This document shows positions 53,440-62,417 of a stretch of DNA of 64,000 nucleotides, one piece after another (position 1 is the stretch's first letter; each line of letters opens with the position of its first letter). Both the position numbers and the translations under genes were made by a program. The DNA is from Bacillus pumilus. GTDB lineage: Bacteria > Bacillota > Bacilli > Bacillales > Bacillaceae. A model generated the notes under the pieces. That model was not told the DNA's origin, made no database searches, and saw nothing but the letters and a program-made list of their open reading frames with translations. The stretch is taken from the NCBI RefSeq assembly GCF_024498355.1, contig NZ_CP101833.1, positions 1,469,001 to 1,533,000 of the forward strand, read 5' to 3'.

Positions 53440-53964
53440 ATGGAGCTAGATTGGTTGAATGTCGGAAAGATCGTCAATACACACGGAGTGCGCGGTGAAG
53501 TGCGCGTTGTGTCAAAGACCGATTTCCCGGAAGAGCGCTACAAAAAAGGAAGCGTCCTCTATATTTTTAAGCAAGGTCAAAAGGACCCGCTGAAAGTCAC
53601 TATAGCATCACACCGGCAGCACAAACAGTTTGATTTGCTCACATTTGAAGAAATAGGCTCTTTAAATGAAGCAGAGCAATTGAAAGAATCAATTTTAAAA
53701 GTAGAAAAAGAACATCTCGTTTCATTAGATGAAGGAGAGTTTTATTTCCATCAAATCATTGGCTGTGAAGTATACGATGAAAAGGACAAACTCATCGGCC
53801 ACATCAAAGAGATTTTAACGCCGGGGGCAAATGATGTCTGGGTCGTTGAAAGAAAAGGAAAAAAGGATGCCCTTATACCTTATATTCCACCTGTCGTCAA
53901 AAAGATCGATATCTCATCCAAAACAGTACACATTGAAGCGATGGAAGGACTCATTGACGAATGA
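53440..53964 (+). CDS. rimM: Ribosome maturation factor RimM
   Basis: RimM assists assembly of the 30S head by binding S19. The 174-residue protein has the N-terminal RimM barrel ([17 protein letters not shown]) and a C-terminal PRC barrel ([14 protein letters not shown] to GANDVWVVE and [10 protein letters not shown]). I chose the ATG at 53440 after CAGGGGTG over an in-frame GTG at 53428. It overlaps trmD by 4 nt, the usual rimM-trmD pairing. Confidence 0.96.
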   Translation: MELDWLNVGKIVNTHGVRGEVRVVSKTDFPEERYKKGSVLYIFKQGQKDPLKVTIASHRQHKQFDLLTFEEIGSLNEAEQLKESILKVEKEHLVSLDEGEFYFHQIIGCEVYDEKDKLIGHIKEILTPGANDVWVVERKGKKDALIPYIPPVVKKIDISSKTVHIEAMEGLIDE

Positions 53965-54695
53965 AAATTGACTTTTTAACGCTTTTTCCTGAAATGTTCG
54001 AAGGAGTGCTACACTCATCAATCTTAAAAAAAGCACAGGAAAAAGAAGCTGTCTCATTTCATGTCGTCAATTTTAGAGAGTATTCGGATCATAAGCATAA
54101 AACAGTGGATGACTATCCGTATGGCGGCGGTGCTGGTATGGTACTGAAAGCACAGCCTGTATTTGATGCGGTAGAAGATTTGACGAATAAAGCAAGCAAG
54201 AAGCCCCGAATCATTCTTGTCTGTCCTCAAGGGGAAAGATACACACAAAAGAAGGCAGAAGAGCTTGCAAAAGAAGAGCATCTTATGTTCATTTGCGGCC
54301 ACTATGAAGGCTACGATGAGCGCATCAGGGAGCATCTTGTCACAGATGAAATTTCAATTGGAGATTTCGTTCTCACAGGCGGAGAGCTGCCGGCGATGAT
54401 GATTGCAGACAGTGTGGTCAGGCTTTTGCCTCATGTGCTTGGAAAAGAAGCGTCTCACATCGAAGATTCATTTAGTACAGGTCTGCTTGAGCACCCGCAC
54501 TATACAAGACCAGCCGATTATAAAGGACTAAAAGTGCCGGATGTGCTCCTCTCTGGAAATCATGCCAAAATTGAAGAGTGGCGGCGCAAAGAATCCTTGA
54601 AGCGAACCTATACAAGACGGCCAGATTTGATTGATTCATGCAAAACTTTAACGGATGAAGAAAAAAGATGGCTTTGGCAGCTTCATAATGACTAG
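53961..54695 (+). CDS. trmD: tRNA (guanine-37-N1) methyltransferase
   Basis: TrmD makes m1G37 in tRNAs and prevents +1 frameshifting. The 244-residue SPOUT enzyme starts [14 protein letters not shown] and has [23 protein letters not shown] and the SAM-binding trefoil knot region [18 protein letters not shown]. It follows rimM with an ATGA overlap. rplS is next, but behind its own promoter. Confidence 0.98.
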   Translation: MKIDFLTLFPEMFEGVLHSSILKKAQEKEAVSFHVVNFREYSDHKHKTVDDYPYGGGAGMVLKAQPVFDAVEDLTNKASKKPRIILVCPQGERYTQKKAEELAKEEHLMFICGHYEGYDERIREHLVTDEISIGDFVLTGGELPAMMIADSVVRLLPHVLGKEASHIEDSFSTGLLEHPHYTRPADYKGLKVPDVLLSGNHAKIEEWRRKESLKRTYTRRPDLIDSCKTLTDEEKRWLWQLHND

Positions 54696-54701
54696 ATTGT
54701 A

Positions 54702-54730
54702 TTGCACAGGGCATAGAGGTATGGTATGAT
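54702..54730 (+). promoter_or_regulatory. Sigma-A promoter of rplS
   Basis: TTGCAC (54702-54707), 17 bp, TATGAT (54725-54730), directly after the trmD stop codon and about 100 bp before rplS. Confidence 0.75.
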
Positions 54731-54737
54731 ACTACTT

Positions 54738-55180
<443 letters not shown>

Positions 55181-55192
55181 TGATATCAAAGG

Positions 55193-55227
55193 AAAGAGCT
55201 TGTTACCCGTAACAGGCTCTTTTTTTG
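55193..55227 (+). terminator. Intrinsic terminator after rplS
   Basis: AAAGAGCTTGTTAC pairs with GTAACAGGCTCTTT (loop CC, one G-T pair) and is followed by a run of Ts ending in GTAC. Confidence 0.9.
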
Positions 55228-55270
55228 TACAATGTATATAGACAACTAATAGAAGAGAGAAGGTGCACCT

Positions 55271-56119
55271 ATGACGATTCAATGGTTTCCAGGCCATATG
55301 GCAAAAGCAAGACGTGAAGTCACAGAAAAATTAAAGCTCATCGACATTGTATTTGAATTAACGGATGCAAGAATCCCGATGTCCTCTAGAAACCCAATGA
55401 TCGAAGAAATCCTTCAAAATAAACCTAAAATCATGCTCTTAAACAAAGCAGATAAAGCAGATCCTCGTATGACAAAGGAGTGGCAGGCGTATTTTGAGCA
55501 GCAAGGCGTTCGGTCACTTGCCATTAACTCTGTCGATGGACAAGGGTTAAATCAGATCATCACGACTTCAAAAGAAATCTTAAAAGAAAAATTCGACCGC
55601 ATGAAAGCAAAAGGCGTCAAGCCGCGTGCGATTCGAGCGCTGATTATCGGGATTCCCAATGTCGGGAAATCGACCTTGATCAATCGTTTAGCAAAAAAGA
55701 ACATCGCCAAAACAGGAGACAGGCCTGGTATTACCACATCACAGCAATGGGTGAAGGTAGGGAAAGAACTTGAACTGCTCGATACCCCTGGAATCCTCTG
55801 GCCAAAATTTGAAGATGAGCAAGTAGGACTCAGGCTGGCGGTTACTGGAGCGATCAAAGATTCAATCATCAACTTACAGGATGTCGCCGTGTATGCACTG
55901 CGTTTTCTAGAAGAGAACTATCCAGAGCGATTAAAAAAACGCTATGACCTCGCAGATATACCTGAAGATACGGTTGAGCTGTTTGATGCAATTGGCACAA
56001 AGCGCGGCTGTCTGATGAGCGGAGGATTCATTAATTACGACAAAACCACCGAAATCATTATTCGGGATATTCGAACTGAAAAATTTGGTCCCCTCACTTT
56101 TGAGAAGCCTGAAAGCTAA
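55271..56119 (+). CDS. rbgA: Ribosome biogenesis GTPase A
   Basis: RbgA (YlqF) drives a late step of 50S assembly, incorporation of L16 and neighbours. The 282-residue protein is circularly permuted: G4 (LLNKADKAD, about 56-64) comes before the P-loop [13 protein letters not shown] (about 126-138), GITTSQQW and [11 protein letters not shown]-terminal helical RNA-binding domain follows. Ribosome binding site AGAGAAGGTGC. It is flanked by terminators on both sides, so it may be monocistronic. Confidence 0.97.
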   Translation: MTIQWFPGHMAKARREVTEKLKLIDIVFELTDARIPMSSRNPMIEEILQNKPKIMLLNKADKADPRMTKEWQAYFEQQGVRSLAINSVDGQGLNQIITTSKEILKEKFDRMKAKGVKPRAIRALIIGIPNVGKSTLINRLAKKNIAKTGDRPGITTSQQWVKVGKELELLDTPGILWPKFEDEQVGLRLAVTGAIKDSIINLQDVAVYALRFLEENYPERLKKRYDLADIPEDTVELFDAIGTKRGCLMSGGFINYDKTTEIIIRDIRTEKFGPLTFEKPES

Positions 56120-56152
56120 AAGACACGCAGCTCATGCGGGTCTTTATTTTTT
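56118..56152 (+). terminator. Intrinsic terminator after rbgA
   Basis: AAAGACACGCA pairs with TGCGGGTCTTT (loop GCTCA, one mismatch or G-pair) and is followed by ATTTTTT. It starts at the rbgA stop codon. Confidence 0.87.
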
Positions 56153-56195
56153 GTGAAAAACTGCCGATATAAAGAAGGAGGCTGCGAAAGAGCCT

Positions 56196-56960
56196 ATGTA
56201 CACTGTGAAACAAATAAAAGAACTGATAGAAAAGCATTCGCACGACGAGTCATACATTCGTGAGCTTGTAAAAGATGATACAAGAAAAAGTGTCCAAAAG
56301 CTTATAGAAAAGTGGCACAAAGAGAGAGAAAAGCAGCAAGAACTTCGTGCAGCATGGAATCAAATGATGCAATTTGAAAACCAAGCAAAGGCGCAAGGAT
56401 ACACGTGTATTGCAGGTATAGATGAAGCAGGAAGAGGCCCGCTGGCAGGCCCAGTTGTCGCAGCAGCTGTCATATTAAAAGAAGAAACAGTCCTGCTCGG
56501 TTTAAACGACTCAAAGCAACTATCTGAGAAAAAAAGATTGGCTTATTATGATTTGATTCAAGAAAAAGCACTCGATATCGGAATCGGCATTGTTGATGCG
56601 GCTACGATTGATGAAATCAATATTTACGAAGCATCAAGACTGGCGATGGTGAGAGCTGTGGAGCAGTTAACTCATACACCTGATTATCTACTCATAGATG
56701 CAATGACACTCCCGCTTCCTACTCACCAGGAGAATATCATCAAAGGAGATGCAAAAAGTGCATCCATCGCAGCTGGTGCATGTATTGCGAAAGTGACAAG
56801 GGATCAGATGATGGAGGAGTATGGACGTCAATACCCTGAGTACCAGTTTGAAAAACATAAAGGGTACGGAACGAAAGAGCACCTGGCTGCCATTCAAAAA
56901 CACGGTGCCACCCCCATCCATCGATTATCGTTTGCACCAGTGAAATCCGTCATTTCATAA
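56196..56960 (+). CDS. rnhB: Ribonuclease HII
   Basis: RNase HII removes ribonucleotides misincorporated in DNA and RNA primers. The 254-residue protein has an N-terminal extension (about 1-70) typical of Bacillus RnhB, then the catalytic core with GIDEAGRGPLAGPV (D76, E77), INIYEASRLAM, a further Asp in LLIDAMTLP, and KVTRDQMM. ACTCAGGAG-like sites are absent; AAGGAGG lies about 15 nt before the ATG, a long spacing. ylqG follows after 27 nt. Confidence 0.96.
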   Translation: MYTVKQIKELIEKHSHDESYIRELVKDDTRKSVQKLIEKWHKEREKQQELRAAWNQMMQFENQAKAQGYTCIAGIDEAGRGPLAGPVVAAAVILKEETVLLGLNDSKQLSEKKRLAYYDLIQEKALDIGIGIVDAATIDEINIYEASRLAMVRAVEQLTHTPDYLLIDAMTLPLPTHQENIIKGDAKSASIAAGACIAKVTRDQMMEEYGRQYPEYQFEKHKGYGTKEHLAAIQKHGATPIHRLSFAPVKSVIS

Positions 56961-56987
56961 ATTTTTGACATAAGGAGGCTGCCTGTG

Positions 56988-58724
56988 ATGACAAGAGTGG
57001 AAGACATACATACAGCACTGAATAGCCGGTTAAATACGGCAGAATCTGTTCCATTAAACACCGAAGGAAAGGAAAATGTGCACCGGCTGATTCTCGGAAA
57101 AGTACTTAAAATGCTTGGAGATGATACAGCGCTTGTTCAAATAGGCTCGACCAAAATAAAAGCGCAGCTAGCAGCTCAGCTAAAAGCGGATGCATTCTAT
57201 TGGTTCCAATTTGAACAAGAGGGTGGAGGCAGTCTCAATAAACTAAGGCCCGTTCAACAATTTGATCAAGATCCCAAGACGTTAAAGGATGCAGCAGCCA
57301 AACTATTAGAAGGCCTGTCACTTAAAAATGGGATTGAAAACATATTAACGGCTACAGCCTTTTTAAAAGAAAAATCGGTCATCAATGAAGCTGAGTTAAA
57401 AACGGCAGTGAAATGGATCGAACAGTTTCAAGGAGCCGATGTCAAAAAAGGGCTGCAGGCACTCCTGTTTGCTTTGAAGAAAGATTTACCGATTCAGCAA
57501 GGGGTTCTCCAATCGATATTAGCAGTGAAATCATCTTCTGCTCTTCATCAGGATATAAAAGCGCTGCTAGATCGTTTAACACAGCTGCCAAAGCAATCAG
57601 ATGCCACACAGGCCCTTACACAAGCCGTTCGGTCAGTCATAGATGCTGAGACTACTGTTCATGCAGAAAAGCTCTTATCGGTGCTTCTAACAGCGAAAGA
57701 AGGCCAAGTGAAGCAGGGAGGCAGTATGACAGTGCCATCTCATTTCAATCCGTCTCAGCAAACAGAGAATAGCCAAGCTTCAATCGTCCAAGGGCGTCAG
57801 ACAGTTTCAATCAATCTGCCTAACGCGCAGCAGTTGATAAGTCCAAAGCAGCTGCCTATCCCGATTCAGCAAATAGAGCGCATACTGACAAGCATGACAA
57901 AGCAAGGTGCAGACGGACAGCAGCAGCCCGACTTAAAACCGTTCACATCACTGCTTCAAGGGCTCCATCAGGCAGGATCTCAGCCTGACGCAAAGGCATC
58001 CGTGCTTCTAAAAGAATTTCCGTTCCTTTCAAAAACAGAGGCGAATGCATTGGCTCAGGTCATTCAGCAGACTGAACCAACATTAAGCAATAAAACCGAT
58101 GTGCTCGATTTACTTACGACGATGAAAAAGGCGATAGGTGTACGTGATGAAATCGGTATGCTGAAACTACTGGAAAAAGGCAGCCAGGATGTAAAAAGTC
58201 AGGAGCTTCATCAACTAAAGCTTGTCTTAAATGATGTGAGGCAGGCGGATTTACCGGAGCACGTTAAAAAAGAAGCGGATCAATTGTTTCATAGATTGAA
58301 TGGCCAGTTATTCGTGCAGCAGGAAAACCAAACCGTCAGTCAGATGATGGTCTCCTATCCTCTTTTCTCAAAGCATAGTGTTCAAGATTTAACGTTTATT
58401 TTAAAAGGACATAAGAAAAAAGATGGTTCTATTGATATTTCTCAGTGCCGCCTCATGTTTTACTTAAATATGGAAAATCTTGAAGAAACATTAATAGACT
58501 GTACGATTCAGCAAAAGGTCATGGCGATTACAATTGAGACAGCCCATGAACTGCAAGGAACAATTAATCCGATGATTCCAGCTGTTCGAGAGAATTTAAA
58601 TGCCTTAGGATATAGTTTAACGGGTATTACAGCAAAGAAGAGGCAAGAACAAATAGATCCGTCTCATTTTCTAGATGAACACTTTCATAAAATCAGCGAG
58701 AAAGGGCTGGACTTACGAGTATGA
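56988..58724 (+). CDS. ylqG: YlqG, protein with a FliK-like C-terminal domain
   Basis: Function unknown. The 578-residue protein is rich in Gln, Lys and Leu, with a low-complexity Gln/Ser/Pro middle (about 245-330), as in hook-length control proteins. The C-terminal 100 residues (CRLMFYLNMENLEETLIDCTI, then ITIETAHELQGTINPMIPAVRENLNALGYSL, in pieces) fit the pattern of the FliK Flg_hook domain. No signal peptide or membrane helix is seen. The ATG at 56988 has ideal spacing from TAAGGAGGCTG; GTG at 56985 is an alternative. It overlaps ylqH by 4 nt, and ylqH resembles the FlhB domain that FliK acts on. Confidence 0.85.
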   Translation: MTRVEDIHTALNSRLNTAESVPLNTEGKENVHRLILGKVLKMLGDDTALVQIGSTKIKAQLAAQLKADAFYWFQFEQEGGGSLNKLRPVQQFDQDPKTLKDAAAKLLEGLSLKNGIENILTATAFLKEKSVINEAELKTAVKWIEQFQGADVKKGLQALLFALKKDLPIQQGVLQSILAVKSSSALHQDIKALLDRLTQLPKQSDATQALTQAVRSVIDAETTVHAEKLLSVLLTAKEGQVKQGGSMTVPSHFNPSQQTENSQASIVQGRQTVSINLPNAQQLISPKQLPIPIQQIERILTSMTKQGADGQQQPDLKPFTSLLQGLHQAGSQPDAKASVLLKEFPFLSKTEANALAQVIQQTEPTLSNKTDVLDLLTTMKKAIGVRDEIGMLKLLEKGSQDVKSQELHQLKLVLNDVRQADLPEHVKKEADQLFHRLNGQLFVQQENQTVSQMMVSYPLFSKHSVQDLTFILKGHKKKDGSIDISQCRLMFYLNMENLEETLIDCTIQQKVMAITIETAHELQGTINPMIPAVRENLNALGYSLTGITAKKRQEQIDPSHFLDEHFHKISEKGLDLRV

Positions 58725-58996
58725 AGGATTCAAAACCGCTTAGAAGAGCGGTCGCTCTACATTACGATGAAGAAAAACAAAAGGCGCCAAAAGTCATCGC
58801 AACAGGAAGCGGCTATGTGGCAGATCATATTATTGAAGAAGCAAAGAAATCAGGAGTTCCCATCCAAGAAGACCCTAATTTAGTAGAACTCATGCGCCAT
58901 TTAACGCTTGATGAAGAAATACCTGAAGCATTATACGATACTGTAGCAGAAATATTTTCGTTTATCTATAGGTTAGATCAAAAAATGAAAAAATAA
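58721..58996 (+). CDS. ylqH: YlqH, FlhB cytoplasmic-domain homologue
   Basis: This 91-residue protein resembles only the cytoplasmic C-terminal domain of FlhB/YscU, the export-gate switch of flagellar and type III systems: RRAVALHYDEEKQKAPKV, ATGSGYVADHIIEEAKKSG, VPIQEDPNLVELM and EIPEALYDTVAEIFSFIYRLD follow the FlhB pattern. The self-cleavage motif NPTH that should precede AVAL is replaced by KPLR, so autoproteolysis is not expected. The membrane domain is absent. Such stand-alone proteins are known in other bacteria (FlhX-like) and can partly stand in for the FlhB C-terminal half. It overlaps ylqG by ATGA. Confidence 0.9.
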   Translation: MKDSKPLRRAVALHYDEEKQKAPKVIATGSGYVADHIIEEAKKSGVPIQEDPNLVELMRHLTLDEEIPEALYDTVAEIFSFIYRLDQKMKK

Positions 58997-59050
58997 GGTA
59001 AAATAAGTGATTTGGATGAAAAATTTATATTTTTAATAAAATAAAAGTTT

Positions 59051-59108
59051 GAATGTTTAGAAGGATTTTACGATTTTACATAGAACCCTAGACATTCTCT
59101 TTTTTATT
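59051..59108 (+). terminator. Probable terminator after ylqH
   Basis: GAATGTTTAG (59051-59060) pairs with CTAGACATTC (59088-59097) with one G-T, a 27-nt loop, then TCTTTTTTATT. The long loop lowers confidence. The whole 176-bp ylqH-sucC gap is very AT-rich. Confidence 0.55.
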
Positions 59109-59134
59109 CTTTAAAATGAAAGCGCAGTCTATTT

Positions 59135-59140
59135 TATAAT
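59135..59140 (+). promoter_or_regulatory. Possible -10 element of the sucCD promoter
   Basis: Consensus TATAAT lies 33 bp before the sucC start. At 17 bp upstream there is only TAAAAT (59112-59117), so the -35 contact is poor and an activator or a different spacing may be involved. Confidence 0.45.
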
Positions 59141-59172
59141 TTTTGTTTCTACATATGTTGGGAGGATGGGAA

Positions 59173-60333
59173 ATGAATATCCATGAGTACCAAGGAAAAG
59201 AAATCCTAAGAAAATATGGGGTTTCAGTTCCAAATGGTAAAGTAGCATTTACACCTGATGAAGCAGTGAAAGCATCAGAAGAGCTAGGAAGCTCTGTATA
59301 TGTCGTAAAAGCACAGATTCATGCAGGCGGCCGTGGTAAAGCAGGCGGGGTAAAAATTGCAAAAACAAAAGATGAAGTGAAAGGGTTTGCAGAGGAATTG
59401 CTCGGCAAAACACTTGTCACACATCAAACTGGGCCTGAAGGGCGCGAAATAAAACGCTTACTTATTGAAGAAGGCTGCGATATTCAAAAGGAGTACTATG
59501 TTGGACTTGTTTTGGACAGAGCGACATCAAGAATTGTATTGATGGCTTCTGAAGAAGGCGGTACTGAAATTGAAGAAGTAGCAGAAAAAACGCCAGAGAA
59601 AATCGTCAAAGTGGTCATCGACCCAGCGATTGGCTTGCAAGGCTATCAGGCAAGAGAAGTAGCGTTTAAAATTAATATTCCAACAAAATTAGTTGGCCAA
59701 GCTGTTAAATTTATGACTAGCCTTTACAACGCGTTTATTGAAAAAGATTGTTCAATTGCTGAGATTAATCCACTTGTTGTAACAGGCGATGGAAAAGTCA
59801 TGGCACTTGATGCGAAATTAAACTTTGATAGCAATGCCTTATATAGACAAAAAGATATATTAGAATACCGTGACCTTGATGAAGAGGACCCAAAGGAAAT
59901 TGAAGCTTCTAAATATGATCTAAGCTATATTTCCCTAGACGGAAATATTGGCTGTATGGTCAATGGAGCAGGTCTTGCGATGTCTACAATGGATATCATC
60001 AAGCATTACGGGGGGGACCCTGCAAACTTCCTAGATGTTGGCGGCGGTGCAACGGCTGAAAAAGTAACGGAAGCATTTAAAATCATCTTATCTGATCAAA
60101 ATGTAAAAGGGATTTTCGTGAACATTTTTGGCGGCATCATGAAATGTGATGTCATTGCAGAAGGTGTCGTTGAAGCGACGAAACAAGTCGGCTTAACATT
60201 ACCACTCGTTGTGCGTCTTGAAGGAACAAACGTTGAATTAGGGAAGAAAATTCTGAGTGATTCAGGCTTAAATATCACTTCTGCTGAGTCTATGGCTGAC
60301 GGGGCAGAAAAGATTGTATCTTTAGTCAAGTAG
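59173..60333 (+). CDS. sucC: Succinyl-CoA synthetase beta subunit (ADP-forming)
   Basis: With SucD this TCA-cycle enzyme converts succinyl-CoA to succinate with ATP formation. The 386-residue protein starts [17 protein letters not shown] and has an ATP-grasp domain ([15 protein letters not shown], about 45-60) and a C-terminal ligase domain ([26 protein letters not shown]). The ATG at 59173 follows TTGGGAGGATGGG; the upstream in-frame ATG at 59143 falls directly after the -10 box. sucD follows after 22 nt. Confidence 0.97.
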   Translation: MNIHEYQGKEILRKYGVSVPNGKVAFTPDEAVKASEELGSSVYVVKAQIHAGGRGKAGGVKIAKTKDEVKGFAEELLGKTLVTHQTGPEGREIKRLLIEEGCDIQKEYYVGLVLDRATSRIVLMASEEGGTEIEEVAEKTPEKIVKVVIDPAIGLQGYQAREVAFKINIPTKLVGQAVKFMTSLYNAFIEKDCSIAEINPLVVTGDGKVMALDAKLNFDSNALYRQKDILEYRDLDEEDPKEIEASKYDLSYISLDGNIGCMVNGAGLAMSTMDIIKHYGGDPANFLDVGGGATAEKVTEAFKIILSDQNVKGIFVNIFGGIMKCDVIAEGVVEATKQVGLTLPLVVRLEGTNVELGKKILSDSGLNITSAESMADGAEKIVSLVK

Positions 60334-60355
60334 AGCAGAAAGGCAGGGAACCTAA

Positions 60356-61258
60356 ATGAGTGTATTTATTGATAAAAATACGAGAGTAATTGTTCAGGGA
60401 ATTACCGGTTCAACCGCATTGTTCCATACTAAACAAATGATTGAGTACGGAACAAATATTGTTGGCGGTGTCACACCTGGAAAAGGTGGAACTGAAGTAG
60501 AAGGAGTTCCTGTATTTAATACTGTATCTGAAGCCGTACAAACAACTGGAGCAAACGCTTCTGTTATCTATGTACCAGCACCATTTGCAGCAGATGCCAT
60601 TTTAGAGGCAGTTGATGCAGACGTGGATCTAGTCATTTGTATTACTGAACATATTCCAGTACTTGATATGGTCAAAGTGAAACGGTATATGGAAGGTAAG
60701 AAGACAAGACTTGTTGGACCAAACTGCCCTGGTGTGATTACACCTGAAGAATGTAAGATTGGCATCATGCCTGGCTACATTCATAAAAAAGGTCATGTTG
60801 GAGTTGTTTCTCGTTCTGGAACGCTTACATATGAAGCGGTACATCAGCTTTCGGAGGCTGGCGTAGGTCAATCGACAGCTGTAGGAATCGGCGGAGACCC
60901 CGTAAATGGAACGAACTTTATTGATGTATTAAAAGCCTTTAATGAAGATCCTGATACACACGCTGTCATTATGATCGGTGAAATCGGCGGTACGGCCGAA
61001 GAAGAAGCAGCTGAATGGGTAAAAGCAAATATGACAAAGCCAGTTGTTGGCTTTATTGGCGGTAAAACGGCGCCTCCAGGAAAACGCATGGGACATGCTG
61101 GTGCCATTATTTCTGGTGGTAAAGGAACAGCTGATGAAAAAGTAAAAACAATGCGTGAATGTGGAATTGAAGTGGCAGAGACACCATCTGTTATGGGAGA
61201 AACCTTGATTAAAGTGCTAAAAGAGAAGAATCTCTTCGAAGCTTGTAAAACGCATTAA
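60356..61258 (+). CDS. sucD: Succinyl-CoA synthetase alpha subunit
   Basis: The alpha subunit binds CoA and carries the phosphohistidine intermediate. The 300-residue protein has the CoA-binding Rossmann domain ([21 protein letters not shown]), [11 protein letters not shown], and the active-site His in [16 protein letters not shown] (about 242-257). [12 protein letters not shown] is another family block. Ribosome binding site AAAGGCAGGG. A terminator follows at once. Confidence 0.97.
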   Translation: MSVFIDKNTRVIVQGITGSTALFHTKQMIEYGTNIVGGVTPGKGGTEVEGVPVFNTVSEAVQTTGANASVIYVPAPFAADAILEAVDADVDLVICITEHIPVLDMVKVKRYMEGKKTRLVGPNCPGVITPEECKIGIMPGYIHKKGHVGVVSRSGTLTYEAVHQLSEAGVGQSTAVGIGGDPVNGTNFIDVLKAFNEDPDTHAVIMIGEIGGTAEEEAAEWVKANMTKPVVGFIGGKTAPPGKRMGHAGAIISGGKGTADEKVKTMRECGIEVAETPSVMGETLIKVLKEKNLFEACKTH

Positions 61259-61264
61259 TGACAC

Positions 61265-61300
61265 AAGAAGACTTGTTCTTTGACAAGTCTTCTTCTTTCT
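61265..61300 (+). terminator. Intrinsic terminator after sucD
   Basis: A perfect 11-bp stem (61265-61275 with 61284-61294, loop TTCTTTGA) is followed by CTTTCT. The 63-bp gap before dprA holds little else than the dprA ribosome binding site. Confidence 0.82.
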
Positions 61301-61321
61301 ATCTTAAACTGGAGGAATGGT

Positions 61322-62224
61322 ATGTACAACGTGTCCGAAAGAATGATTTTTCACCGCTTAAAAGGCCTCATCTCACCCTCTTTGTTAACAAAATGGTGGA
61401 AAGTTGATCCTGAGTTATATATAAATGAAGAAACACATCATTACAAACAGGATCGATCATTACAAACGATCGACTTTACCCGCTTAAAACAAGCTGAAGA
61501 AAATGAATTCCCCATTTTTCAACACATCGTTCAAGCCTATTTAAAGCAAAACATTCACATGATTCCCATCACATCACCCTTATATCCCAGAACACTAAAA
61601 CATATTTATGATCCTCCCCCTGTGTTATTCCTAAAAGGAAACGTAACATATTTAAATGAAGAAAAAGGTTTAGGTGTAGTAGGCACGCGTGTTCCATCGT
61701 CTTATGGAGAAGCATGTGTGAAGAAAATTGTTGGTGAACTTGTTAAGGAAGATTGGATGATTGTCAGTGGCTTAGCAAAAGGAATCGATGGACTTGCACA
61801 CAAGGAGTGCATCAGAAAAAAAGGGAAAACCATTGGTGTTGTAGCTGGCGGTTTCCAGCATTTATATCCAAAGGAACATGTGCAAATGGCTCAATACATG
61901 GGAGAGCATCATTTGCTTTTGTCAGAGCATCCGCCTTATATCAAACCAGAAAAATGGCACTTTCCAATGAGAAATCGTTTAATTAGTGCACTAACAAAAG
62001 GAACCATCGTGATCCAGTGTAAAGAAAAGAGCGGTTCGCTCATTACAGCGTATCAGGCGCTTGAGCAAGGAAAAGAAGTGTTTGCGGTGGCAGGATCAAT
62101 CTTTGATCCTAATTCCACAGGTCCAGCTAGACTCATTCAGCAGGGAGCAAAGCTTGTTCATTCTACGAAGGATATTTTAGAGGAATTCTCCTTCCGTGGC
62201 GTTCAATATACTGAACTCTCATAA
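61322..62224 (+). CDS. dprA: DNA processing protein DprA (Smf)
   Basis: DprA binds incoming single-stranded DNA during transformation and loads RecA. The 300-residue protein has an N-terminal helical region (about 1-75) and the extended Rossmann fold: GVVGTRVPSSYG (about 118-129), SGLAKGIDGLAHKE, GVVAGGFQHLYPKEH, and RNRLISALTKGTIVIQ. The ATG at 61322 follows CTGGAGGAATG. A working copy implies that the strain may be competent, but other com genes are outside the window. topA follows, as in B. subtilis. Confidence 0.96.
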   Translation: MYNVSERMIFHRLKGLISPSLLTKWWKVDPELYINEETHHYKQDRSLQTIDFTRLKQAEENEFPIFQHIVQAYLKQNIHMIPITSPLYPRTLKHIYDPPPVLFLKGNVTYLNEEKGLGVVGTRVPSSYGEACVKKIVGELVKEDWMIVSGLAKGIDGLAHKECIRKKGKTIGVVAGGFQHLYPKEHVQMAQYMGEHHLLLSEHPPYIKPEKWHFPMRNRLISALTKGTIVIQCKEKSGSLITAYQALEQGKEVFAVAGSIFDPNSTGPARLIQQGAKLVHSTKDILEEFSFRGVQYTELS

Positions 62225-62233
62225 AAATATCGT

Positions 62234-62262
62234 TTGACAAACGACACAGGAATATTTAATAA
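62234..62262 (+). promoter_or_regulatory. Upstream topA promoter (P1) with palindromic -35 region
   Basis: TTGACA (62234-62239), 17 bp, TAATAA (62257-62262). The -35 box sits inside the palindrome CGTTTGACAAACG (62231-62243), which could be an operator or form a small hairpin. Confidence 0.68.
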
Positions 62263-62277
62263 TAGTGAGGATTTAAG

Positions 62278-62305
62278 TTTACACTTCGTTTTTCGTGTTT
62301 ATAAT
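62278..62305 (+). promoter_or_regulatory. Downstream topA promoter (P2)
   Basis: TTTACA (62278-62283), 16 bp, consensus TATAAT (62300-62305). With P1 it gives tandem promoters in the 193-bp gap; the leader from P2 to the topA start is about 105 nt. Confidence 0.68.
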
Positions 62306-62417
62306 GATGTTCATCATAAAGAATTTTTAACGATTGCCTGTTAGATAGGTGCAATTAACATAAATATGAATTGTGAAATGTATAAAGAGAGAACACCTCT
62401 TAAGGGGGATTTTGAGT

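Noticed and set aside
57413..57649. Plus-strand alternative frame of 78 codons in ylqG
   Set aside because: Out-of-frame shadow of ylqG without a ribosome binding site.
58997..59172. Very AT-rich gap before sucC as a possible foreign insert or origin
   Set aside because: It is short, contains a terminator and a -10 box, and flanking gene order is as in B. subtilis.
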